In this document: positions 34,548 to 44,786 of the stretch, piece by piece | Position numbering within the stretch: the stretch's first letter is position 1 | Layout of the letters: each line of letters begins with the position of its first letter | Origin: Pseudozyma flocculosa PF-1 | Lineage: Eukaryota > Basidiomycota > Ustilaginomycetes > Ustilaginales > Ustilaginaceae | Length of the DNA: 64,000 bases | Reading direction: 5' to 3' | Assembly: GCF_000417875.1 (NCBI RefSeq) | Contig: NW_006920870.1 | Coordinates: forward strand, 870,727 to 934,726 | Program-made: the position numbers and the translations under genes | The notes under the pieces: model-generated | Databases searched by the model: none | Told to the model about the DNA's origin: nothing | The model's input: the letters and a program-made list of their open reading frames with translations, nothing else

Positions 34548-36625
34548 TCAGCCGAGGTCCCACACCTTCAGGGTATCATCCGTCGCGTACCAGGAGCCCT
34601 TGTGCTCAGCGTCGGACCCTGGTCCTTCCTCGCCGGACCCGTCGCTGCTGCTGCTACCACTGCTGCCGCTGCTGCGCGATCGGCGTGCATTAGAGGAGCG
34701 CGAACCGCCACGTTGCCCATCAGCTGGCGGCCAATTCCGTGAGCCGCACGCGGACAGCAACAGGGGCCGGTGGGGATGGAACGAGACGGATCCCACGGCA
34801 TCTGCATGGGTACCCAACCCAGACATCGCGATTCGATCGTGTCAGCGACATGGAGGCGAATCGAGGGACCAGCCGGCCAGGCGCAATCTGCGTCGACTCA
34901 CCTTGATGCGCCTTCCACTTCAACACAGGCTCGATGCGGACCGCAGCGGCGTCGAGGTCCTCCTCTGTCCCGTCAACAAATCTCCCACGGTCTATTCGCC
35001 ATATCGAGATGCAGCCTTTGGCGTCGCCGGCCGCCAGCATCCGGCCCGCCCAGTCAATGTCGAACCAGAACCTCTGCTGGCTGCTGGCAGTGGGCCTCGG
35101 CAGCGTGGCCAGCAGCGCTGCGTGCCTGTCCTCGCCGACTGCATTGTCCGCCTTGGCTCGGTGCGTGCCGGCGTCGAGAGGAGGGAAACTGAGGCGGTTC
35201 GGATCTCCGACGAGGCAGCGCGTGTCGTAGACCCTGATCGACTCTGACCTGCGGGAAGAGACAAAGAGGATGTGCGGCGAGAGCGGGTGGAAGGCGAGCT
35301 GGTGGATGCCGTCGCCGTCACGCTCCTGCCAGCCTGCCAGGCATGCGGATGCAGCCGTCAGGTGGCGCAAGCTGTTCCGCAGCGGGGCGTTGAAGGGCTG
35401 CGGGGGCGGCAGCCGGGCCGGATCGATAACATAGAGGCCGACCGTACCGGCAAACGTCCCACAGGCCAGCAGATCGCGCCGACTGGCCTGCGGGTAGCCT
35501 TCGTTGGCTTCGTCGTGCTGGTACGGTACGACGGCGAGTGCGGAGACGTGGCCACGCTGGCCTTCGCCTGCAGCCGTCGAGGCGGACCGGCTTTGGACCA
35601 GGGGGAAGCGCGAGTGTGTGTTGAGGCCAGGCGAAGCCAGCGAAATCACCGAGATCTGCGACCAGTCTCCGCAGTAGAGGCTGCAAGGGTGGCGAGGATG
35701 CAGCATGGATGCGGGTCAGTCGTACCAAAGCCCTCGCACGGTAACCTCTGCCTGGACAACGTACCGGCCGTGGTCCGGGCTGAAGGCGAGGCTGTGCGGG
35801 CCCACGAATCTCTCGACCTGGTTCATCATGCCGTAAGAGGCTCTTATCTAGAGAGGCGTGCAGGGAGAGGCGGTGTGAGCCGGGACCCCTGGTTCCTCGT
35901 CTCGCCTCTGCCGTGGAGAGGTGTGCCTCGTCACTCACGGAGCCATCGGTGCCATCGACGAGCCTCGTGGGCATGTCGCGGCAGCTGTGCGCAAAGCACC
36001 ACGAGATCCGGTAGTCCTGACCGTGTTGGTCCATGCCCTCTCGACCCTCTCCCGACGTCTTGTCCTCTTCGACACCGCTCGCGGCATCGACCGGCGCGTA
36101 GGCAGGCAACGGATACCATATCGCGTCCAGGACGGGCGTAGGAGAGCGAACCACGGTCTCCCTGTTCAAATGTAGGCGTGCGGGCCTTCCGTCGGACCAT
36201 GCCGCCTCTGCGGTGGTATGGTGCTCCGGCGAGGGTACAGCGTCCTCCAGCCTGAACACGCTCAGCCGATGCGACTCGCTCTGGGCCAGTAGCACGGTGC
36301 CATCTGGAGACCACGTCGCCCTCCGGTAGAAGTCGCGGGACTCCTGCGGCCCGCCCCGTCGTTGGTCTTCGGACCGCATGCTCTCGCGGCTAGGATCGTC
36401 GAGCTTGATCCTCTTTCTCTTTGAGGCCGTATGCGATGTTGTTGAGCAGCGCTGCCAGGCGGCGAGGACAGGTATGCCATCCTGGTGACCCTCGAGGCGC
36501 ACGGCAGGAGGTTGTGGGTGATGATAGTCGTAGTCGTGGCCCGATGCGAGCACCTCCCCGCCGGCAGTATCATCGTTGTCCTCGGGACGAGCCTGAGCAT
36601 CGGGCGGAGCGCCTATCGCGTCCAT
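34548..36625 (-). CDS. WRAP53/TCAB1-like WD40 protein
   Basis: Four exons on minus: 36625..35939, 35847..35765, 35680..34902, 34801..34548, giving 600 residues; introns are 92, 84 and 100 nt. The joined protein follows the human TCAB1 pattern: YRISWCFAHSCRDMPTRLVDGTDG then IRASYGMMNQVERFVGPHSL, AFSPDHGRLYCGDWSQISV, SALAVVPYQ..DLLACGTFAGTVGLY, HQLAFHPLSPHILFVSSR, RFWFDIDWAGRMLAAGDAKG and EPVLKWKAHQDAVGSVSFHP. TCAB1 (telomerase Cajal body protein 1) binds the CAB box of small Cajal-body RNAs and telomerase RNA; the budding yeast relative Swt21 is linked to snRNP/splicing. A Ser-rich insert lies in the last blade. The 83-nt exon 2 encodes the conserved RASY segment. The gene is convergent with the ICT1-like gene (188 nt) and divergent from the polymerase gene. 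Confidence 0.82.
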
Positions 36626-37075
36626 GCCGGGGTAGAGAGAGACCTGCTGCGATCACCGCTGCGCCGTCTGGCAGTCGGTCAGGAGGAGAGAGGGCGGTAG
36701 GAGCTCGTGGATGGTGTCGTCGAGGGCCGGTGCGGCTGCTTGCGAGCTCCATTTCGTCGGATTTGTGTGGCCCTTTTCCCCGCTCCACCTCTCAGCTGGC
36801 CTTCGCTCGGATGCCGGAACCAGGAAGATGGAGGGGGACTTGCCTGCACCCTGCGCTGACTGACCGAGGGAACACCTTCCTTCAGATCCAGGCCGACGCC
36901 GCTCTCGGTCCTGCCGTCATCACCACACACCCATCCGAACCCTCGCATCTCTCTCGCCCCTCACCGGCACACAGTTTCCCTTGCGGCCATCGTGAGCCGC
37001 CTCGGGACGATCCGAGGAGGGCCTCACCTACAAAACCGCGCCTGAGCCTGGATCCGTCGGGACCGGGCCGATGCG
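36626..37075. other. divergent promoter region WRAP53-like / MIP1
   Basis: Only 450 nt separates the two start codons, so the genes probably share a promoter. No repeat, RNA or small gene is seen. Confidence 0.5.
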
Positions 37076-40000
37076 ATGCACAGGCGGCCAAAGCAACCCT
37101 TGCTGGCCGCAGTCAATTGTGCCACCGCTCGCTGGCTGCGGCCACGCCACCCGTTTGCATCCCTTGCCGCGCTCCACTCGACGATAGCAGGCGCCGCTCC
37201 CCATAATGGAAGCGCAGATCGACCGAACGACGCCGGGACGCGGCCGACGAGCTCGATTCACGCAGGGCTGCCGCGCGGCCCCGGACCTAGCTTTTCGCCG
37301 CTGTGCTCGTCGACACCTTCAGGTCTTGGTTCGGCCCACATCCGCAGCTCCTCTTTGAGAGATGAACCGTTTCCCCGCCTGAAAGCACGGCTGGCATCGA
37401 CGATGGCCGATGCGCCGACCGAGAGCGAGGCGGCCATCCCGCGCAACGCGGTGGGCGTTCAGCTGCTGCCCGTCAAGCTGCACGCGCAGCTGTTCCCAAA
37501 GACGTCGGACCCCGTTCCGCCCGTCGACAAGCTCGCGCTCAGTATCAGCAAGGACCACCTCAGTCAGCACGGTCTCAAGGCCAGCCAAGCCGCGACATTA
37601 CCGCAGACGTCGTTTGACCTGCCCGCTCTCCAGGGGCGGGACCTCGCTGAGCACTTCTGGACCATCGGCCGGGAAGTGGCTCAGCCCTGGCTCGGAATGG
37701 CGCACGAGCTCGCCTCTTTCCAGCTCGTCGAGCCCCCGGAAGAGATCGACGATGAAACGGCGCGCAACATCGACGACTTCCGCTTCGACCCGGCAGAGTG
37801 GATCAACCTCGACCCGTCTCTCCGCACGCCGGATCACCTCAAGCCCATCAGGTGGTCGCAGGCACCGGGATGGACGCGCTACCCAATCCTCCGCTCCGAA
37901 GACGGCACCGAATCGGTGCTGGGCGCCGGCGAGAGCGTACCCTACCCGGACCAGGAGGACGACGCGCTCGTCTTTGACGTAGAGACCATGGTCAGCGAAG
38001 GGCCCTACCCCGTCATGGCCACCGCCGCCGGAAAGCGGGCCTGGTACAGCTGGCTCAGCCCGTGGCTCGTCGGGGAAGGCCCGGGGAAGGATAGCAAACA
38101 CCATCTCATCCCTCTGGGCCCCAGCGGGCCCGATTCGCACCCGCGCCTGGTCGTCGGCCACAACGTCTCTTACGATCGCGCCAGGACGCTCGAAGAGTAC
38201 TCGCTCGACCTCGGCTCGACGCGGTGGCTGGACACCATGAGCCTCCACGTCGCCACTCGCGGCATCTCGTCACCGCAGCGGCCGGCCTGGATGCAGCACA
38301 ACAAGGCCAAGGCCGAGAAGCGAGCCAAGAAGCTGCTCCAGCAGAGCCAGCTGCGCGAAGAGACGCGCAGGGCCATCGAGAACGCCCTCTCCGGCATCGA
38401 CTACGATGCAGAGGAGCTCGAGGGCCTCAAGCTCGAGGCGCTGGACCAGGACAAGGAGGGCGATGTAGGTTCGGGCGCCTCTGCCGAGGGGCAGGGTGAC
38501 GCGGAAGGGCCAACCGAGGGTGAAGCGTCCCCCTTCGACCTCGATCTCGACGGCAGCGACGACGCCGCCGCAGCCAACGCCGCGTCCAAATCGACTTCTG
38601 CGTGGCTCGAGGAGACGTCGAAGAACTCGCTCGCCGACGTGGCCCGGCTGCACAAGGTCCAGCTCAAGGTGTCCAAGACGGCCCGCGACGCATTCGTGGA
38701 CGGCACGCCGCGAGAGGAAATCCTCGCCAAGGTGCAGCACCTGCTATCCTACTGCGCCTCGGACGTCCTGGCCACGCACCAGATCTTCTGCAAGGTCTGG
38801 ACCGACTTTGCCGAAAGGTGCCCGCATCCCGCCACCGTGGCCGGCGTCTTGCACCTCGGCAGCACCCTCCTCCCGGTCGACGACGAGTGGCTCGACTACA
38901 AGGCTCGATGCGAGCGACAGTTCAACGAGGTCAACAGCGCCGTCACAGAGTGCCTGCTGCAGCTCGCGGAAAAGCTCAAGGAGGAGGGGACTGCCGGCGT
39001 GTCGTGGTTGACTGCCGAGGCCATCGCCGCCGAAAAGCAGCCGTCAGCGGATGGGAAGCCAGGCTCTGGAGCAACGTCGCAGACAGCCCTCGACCGCCCG
39101 AGAGTGTGGTGGGAAGACGACCCGTGGTACTCGCAGCTGGACTGGACCCCAAAGAAGCCGAAAAAGGCCCGTCGCGCGCAGCCTGCGCAGGACGGTGAGG
39201 AGGTCGTCGCGGTGGCCAGCGCCTTCGAGGTGCCGGCATGGTACCGCGACGCCGTCGTGCGGAACAAGACCAAGAGCGGATTCGGGCCGAAGACGCTCGC
39301 GGCGCAGCAGCTGCTGCGCCTCCATCTGGATGGGGCGCCCCTGATCCGCGAGGGCAAAAGCTGGACGACGGTACCCGTCGCCGGCAAGGGCGCCATCGAA
39401 ATCACGGGCAACATTCTCGGCGCACCCTCGCTGAAGAAGCACGGCGCGGTCCTCGAGAGCCGGGCAGGTTCAGCCGGCGAGCGCGTGCTGGCGGCCATCA
39501 AGGGCGAGCTGGATCTCGACGACGACGAGGTCGCCGCCCTGCTGCGGGAGGTCGCCGAAGCGGCAAAGGCGCTGGACCTTCAGACCGCCGCCAAGGATGT
39601 GCAGCTGTCGCAGCTCGACTGGAGCCCCAAGGAGCTTCGACGCGACGAGTTGATGGCCACGACCGCTGCTGCCGCCGCTGCGTCACTGAGCCCATCGCCG
39701 GACGGTTCCGGTGCCGACGTCGTCGTCGCGGCGGAGCCAGAGTGGTGGCCCAAGTGGTTTTGGGACCTGGTCAAGAGCTCGACGGGCGAATTGGCGGTGA
39801 CGATCCGCTCGGCCGTCGCGCCGCTGCTGCTCAAGGTCTCGTGGCGAGGCTGCCCCCTGTTTCGCAGCCGTGAGCACGGCTGGACCTATCGCCTCAACGC
39901 GGACGAGATGCGCGGCTTCGTCACGCGCCAGAAGCCGTTGGCATTCAAGCTGATCGCCGACGAGCATCTGCAGGCGCAGATCGATGCCAACTCCCCGAGC

Positions 40001-43000
40001 CAGCCGTGGCCCAAGGGCCGGGGCGCACCCAAGACCCCCCCGTCGCTCGATTCGGGCATCCACTTCTTCAAGGTCCCGCACAGCGAGGGCGAGAGCGCCA
40101 ACGTGGGCAGCCCCTTTGCGAAGAACTTCATCCCCTACTTTGAGGACGGCACGCTGCAGAGCCAGCACCCGGACGAGATCGGGCAGCGGGCGGCCAGGAC
40201 GGCGCTGGATCTCAACGCGCAGTGCAGCTACTGGATCGCGGTGCGGGACCGCGTCGACAAGCAGATGGTAGTGTGGGACGGCGAGGCGGGCACGCGGATG
40301 GGCTACGGGCCGGGCGTCAGCGGGGCACGCAGCGAGAGGCCGGGCGAGGCGGAGCGTGCCAAGGGCCTGATCCTGCCGCAGGTCGTCAGCATGGGCACCG
40401 TTACGCGCCGCGCCACTGAAAACACCTGGCTGACCGCCTCCAACGCCAAGAAGAACCGGCTCGGCTCGGAGCTCAAGGCGATGGTCAAGGCGCCGCCCGG
40501 GTACAGCCTGGTCGGTGCCGACGTCGACAGCGAGGAGCTGTGGATCTGCAGCGTCATGGGCGACGCCCAGTTCGGCATCCACGGCGCCACAGCCATCGGC
40601 TGGATGACGCTCGAGGGCACCAAGGCCCACGGCACCGACCTGCACAGCAAGACGGCGAGCATCCTGGGCATCAGCCGCAACCAGGCCAAGGTGTTCAACT
40701 ACAGTCGCATCTACGGAGCCGGCATCAAGCACGCCACGCAGCTGTTGCTCAAGGCCAACCCGTCGATGGTCACCGACGAGGCGACCAAGCTGGCCAAGGA
40801 GCTCTACGCGGCGACCAAGGGCCAAAACACGCACACCGACGAGCTCTTCGACCGCAAGTTCTGGTTCGGCGGCACCGAGAGCTACGTCTTCAACAAACTC
40901 GAGAGCATCGCGCTGAGCGATCGGCCGCAGACGCCGGCGCTCGACTGCGGCGTCACCAACGCCCTCACCAAAAAGTACCTCGGCAAGGTCGACTTTGGCA
41001 ACGGGCGGCTGTCGGAGGAGTACATGCCGAGCCGCATCAACTGGGTCGTCCAGTCGAGCGGCGTCGACTACCTCCACCTCCTCATCACGTCGATGGAGTG
41101 GCTCTGCCGCCGCTACAGCATCGATGCGAGGTTCATGCTCAGCGTTCACGATGAGGTGCGCTACCTCGCCCGCGACCACGATCGCTACCGGGCCGCCATG
41201 GCGCTGCAGATCGCCAACCTCTGGACGCGCTCGATGTTTGCCTTTAAGCTGCAGATGGACGACCTGCCGCTGGGCTGCGCCTTTTTCACCGCCGTCGACG
41301 TCGACAAAGTGCTGAGGAAGGAGGCCGACGACCCCTGCGTCACGCCCAGCCATCCCGAACCGCTGCCGAGCGGCGAGGCGCTCGAGATCCAGCAAATCCT
41401 CGATGCCACCAACAACGGATCGCTCTACCTGGACGGCCGCACCATGGACAACCGCGTACCCGCCGTCGCATCCGTCGCCCTGGATGCCGTCGAGGGTCGT
41501 TCGCAGTTCCTGCAGCCCGACTTTCCGGCCTACGTCCCCTCGACGCAGATGCACCGGTCGACGGGTCAGCGCGGTCTCAACTATCTCCAGGCGCAGGCCT
41601 CCAAGGAGATTGCCGAGATCCGCGCGCTGGAGCAGAGGGCCAAGGTCTCGTCGTCCGCGGCGGCACCGGGGCCGAGCAAGCCGAGAGCAACCCGCCGCAC
41701 GACGGCCGCCAAGGGCACTTCGCGGCTGAGCGAGGACGATTGGGTGCAGAGCTGCGCCGATGAGGCCTCCGCGACTGCCGCTCGGCCGAGTAAGCCCCGC
41801 GCGAAACGGGCATCTGCAACGGCGTCAACCGCCAAGTCGAGCGGTAAGGCGGCCGCCGCGGTCGGTAACGGCCAGCGCCGGGGCTTCAGCACGCGGAGCG
41901 CTGGCCCTGGGTCGCCGAGCACCCTTGATCTGGACTCGCTCTTCCCGAATCGGCCCTCTCGCCCCAAGCTGCCATTCTATCGGACCTTCGAGCACCGTAG
42001 GCGGATCCTCTACGGCCTCTACCGGCCGCTTCTGCGCAGCTGTCCCAAGGGTCTCGACGCTCTGCGCGGCTGGGTTCGCTACAGCGTGCGGAAGAGAAAG
42101 TCGCTGACCTCGGCGCGCCTGGTCGATGAGCTCTTCGAGGAAGGGTGCCAGCTCGTCGAGACATTTCGGCAGGCGGGCCGAGGCGACGCCAAGGCCATGC
42201 GCGCGCTCAAGCAGAAGGATCTGCGCATCCGGCGGCGGCTGCATCGTCTTAGCTGGCGGAGCTTTTGGGCCAAGAAGCTGCACGAGCTCAGGTACCCTCG
42301 GCGGATCCCGCACCACTCGGGTGCGCTGCTGCCGCCGACGATCTCTAACCGACCGCTGCCGAGGTACAAGCCGGTGCAGCCCGTGGCGATCAGCATGATG
42401 ATCTTCAAGCGCCGCCTGGCACGGCTGCGGCGCGCGGAAAAGCTGGCCGAGGTCGACGAGCTGCAGGCCGCACAGCACGGCGACGCTGCGATGCTCCGCG
42501 ACGTCCTCGACAGCGAGCAGCTCTCGTCGTGGACCGGCTTTCGTGAGTGGCGTCGGCACCTCGTGGCCCCTCCCCGCGCGGCCCTTGAGGGCTCTGGCAT
42601 GCTAACCTCCGGCGCTTCCATCCCTCTGTCCAAGCACGCCCTCGTCAGACGAGACGCTGTCGGAGCAGCGCGAGGAGCTGCGCAGATCGTTTGCGCTCGA
42701 CCACGCGCGAGCGCAGATGGTGTTTGACCGCAAGACGCTCGTGATGGCGAAACGGGCGCGTATCGCCAAAAAGAGGTGAGTAGTGTTGCCCGTGGCCGCA
42801 TACGACGCGGGTTCGCCAACGGTTGCTGATGCCGCGTGCCGCTGTCCTGGATCGCGCGCAGAGCACACCTTCGAGCCAAGCACCAAGCTGTCCAGCGCAA
42901 GCGTGCGAGCGAGGAGAGCCAACTGCCGACGAGCAAGAAGCGCCAGCTCCGACCGCGCCCCACACTCACTTCTTTGTCGTCGTGGGAGCGGCTGGCCGAG

Positions 43001-43006
43001 CTGTAG
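37076..43006 (+). CDS. MIP1: mitochondrial DNA polymerase gamma fused to a C-terminal LYR-motif domain
   Basis: Three exons, 37076..42542, 42649..42775, 42862..43006; joining keeps one frame of 1912 residues. The start is a basic presequence (MHRRPKQPLLAAVNCATARW). The polymerase part has exonuclease motifs I (VFDVET, ~res 299), II (VGHNVSYDR, ~359) and III (YCASDVLATHQ, ~559), and polymerase motifs A (GADVDSEELW, ~1148), B (RNQAKVFNYSRIYGAG, ~1200) and C (SVHDEVRYL, ~1358): a family-A, proofreading replicase of mitochondrial DNA. After about residue 1480 comes a low-complexity basic linker with QRRGFSTRS (~1600), then PKLPFYRTFEHRRRILYGLY + RPLLRSC, an LYR-motif helix (~1645) and a Lys/Arg-rich helical tail ending LSSWERLAEL. 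The LYR part resembles fungal LYR proteins of the Cup1-like type. It has no in-frame Met between ~41549 and ~42196, so it cannot start on its own in this frame. The simple frame ends at 42727, but canonical introns (GTGAGT) extend a coherent protein to 43006. Confidence 0.85.
41790..41920 (+). other. presequence-like linker inside the polymerase-LYR fusion
   Basis: Encodes about 45-50 residues with many Arg/Lys/Ser/Ala and no Asp or Glu, ending in GQRRGFSTRSAGPG. This composition is typical of matrix-targeting presequences, and RRGFST resembles sites cut by the mitochondrial processing peptidase. Cleavage is inference. Confidence 0.5.
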
Positions 43007-44177
43007 CGGGATGGGGTGCCGTCGAGGCAAGAACGACGCCGCCACCGTGGGGCGCGGCGGCGGATGATGTCAGGAACGAGCAAATCTATAATTAGAAGCA
43101 GTTCCGTTGCCACGGAGGGTGTCGCCGTTGATGCCGACTACTGGTCATCCATGCGAGATCCGCCCGCGAAGCTGCAGCGCAGCGCAGCGTTTCTGAGCGC
43201 AGCGGCACGCAAGAAGAATCCGGCGAGGAGAGGCCGAACGGACCGAACCCGAACGCAAAGAGATGGGGTGGCAGTGCTCGCTTCGACCCGGCTGGATAGG
43301 GCCGGGCTCGGCCGCTTGTTCTCGACTGCGTACGGCAGTACCGCCCGCACAGAGGGATCCGACGCACGGCGGTTTGTTTCGAGAAACTTCTTAGAGATCT
43401 TGCGAGGTGCAAGCGCAGCACGGCCTTGCCTACTGGCTGGGCTTGAAAGGCAGCAGGCAGCCATGGTCGGGTTGCCGGCGCGGTACTGTAGCCGTCCGTT
43501 CAAGCGGCGGCGGTTGCACCGACGACGTAGGCATAGGCGGTGAAGCGAGCGAGGCGGAGGCGAAGCGAGGATGGGAGATGTGCGAGGCGCATAAGGTGCC
43601 TTGGCGGCCGCAGCACCGACCGTTCCTTCGTTCGTACCGTGCGCCGCCCCGCTCCGTCCGCCCGCCTGCCTACAGTAGCTGTTCGTCGTTCGGCGTGTTT
43701 GATCGACGTAGGGCGCCCATCTCAGACACAGCCTTGGCCGGTCCCAGCGGCGTGCGTACGCATGAGGGAGGCGTCGCTCAAGATGAGAGGCAGAGCACGA
43801 AGTAGTCGCACGACGGAGGGTCGCCCTTTCTTGAGCAGCCAGGGGGCCCTCACTCGACGCCGATCAGGACGCCTCGAGACTGCAGCGGTTTGATCGTCAC
43901 CTCTCCGCCCTCGCCGCCGCCGCCACCATCCCCGCCACCATGCATCGCTTCCGCTCCCACCGGGCCGAATCGCGATGCGATGCCGGTACGGTGCGGTGGC
44001 GATGGCGATGGGCTCGCGGTGCAACGCAAAGGCAGGCCCACCCGGCCGGCGTTTGAAGTCGCAGCGGTCCAGCCTTCTTTCTCGGATGAGATGGCGTCAT
44101 TTTGCAGGGTCGAGCTTTGGCCTGGCCTGGCCCGTGGATTCCGTTTTCAGCAGCGGCGGCACCGACGCTGGTTGACG

Positions 44178-44203
44178 TGCCTGCCTGCCTGCCTGCCTGC
44201 CTG
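44178..44203 (+). repeat. (TGCC)n microsatellite
   Basis: About six perfect TGCC units in the promoter region of the Ncp1-like gene. Confidence 0.85.
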
Positions 44204-44426
44204 TCCCGGCCTGCTCTTTCTTTTCCTGCCTGGCTTTGCGCTCCACGTCTCGCCTGGCCTGGCCCGCCCCATTCCACACCCGCTGCACGAGGCTCCCTTT
44301 GCCTCCGCCCTTTGGCTTGGCCTGGCCTGGCCTGCGTGCCCTTGCCCGAACCGGCGTCCCTCCGCGTCCAGCCCCCGCCTCGACGACGCACGACTCCGAT
44401 CCGCCCCCCTCAGCAGCGTCACCTTG

Positions 44427-44455
44427 CCTGGCTGGCTGGCTGGCTGGCTGGCTGG
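44427..44455 (+). repeat. (CTGG)n microsatellite
   Basis: About seven CTGG units, about 100 nt before the TATAAG element of the Ncp1-like gene. Confidence 0.85.
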
Positions 44456-44557
44456 CCCAGCCCTCTCTCGAACGAGGGGATTGGCGGGGCCTCCCTGTCT
44501 GTGCCGCCATCGGGACTGGCTGCCTGCCACAGAGGAGCGAGGCCAAACCCGAGCTCG

Positions 44558-44563
44558 TATAAG
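44558..44563 (+). promoter_or_regulatory. TATAAG box upstream of Ncp1-like gene
   Basis: TATAAG 224 nt before the start codon at 44787, followed by a long CT-rich leader. This is the same word and nearly the same distance as seen for the mucin-like gene. Confidence 0.4.
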
Positions 44564-44786
44564 TACTCGCTCCCAGCGCCGCCTCGCCTCGCCCCTCTGC
44601 GCCATCCCCATCCTCACAAGACATCACCTGCCTCTGCCCCTGCTCTAGCCGCTGCATCCACGTATCGCGCCTAGGCATCTTCTAGCCGTCGACCACCACC
44701 ACCATACCCGCCGGCTCATACCCGAACGACGATACCGGCTTTTCCCCTCCCTCTTATTCCCTCTAATCGATCCAACCCCCTCCACA

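Larger units (their letters stand above)
43007..44786. other. 1.8-kb gene-free region upstream of the Ncp1-like gene
   Basis: Contains GGCCT-unit blocks at about 44116-44130 and 44317-44334, a TGCC run at about 44178-44203, a CTGG run at about 44427-44455 and a TATAAG at 44558. Many overlapping frames occur on both strands but none has domain character. No RNA gene was recognised. Confidence 0.45.

Noticed and set aside
39683..41554. 623-codon minus-strand frame opposite polymerase gamma
   Set aside because: Antisense shadow of the conserved polymerase motifs; no independent domain.
42543..42727. Unspliced C-terminus of the polymerase-LYR frame
   Set aside because: Canonical intron signals at 42543 and 42648 give a better, helix-forming continuation in phase.
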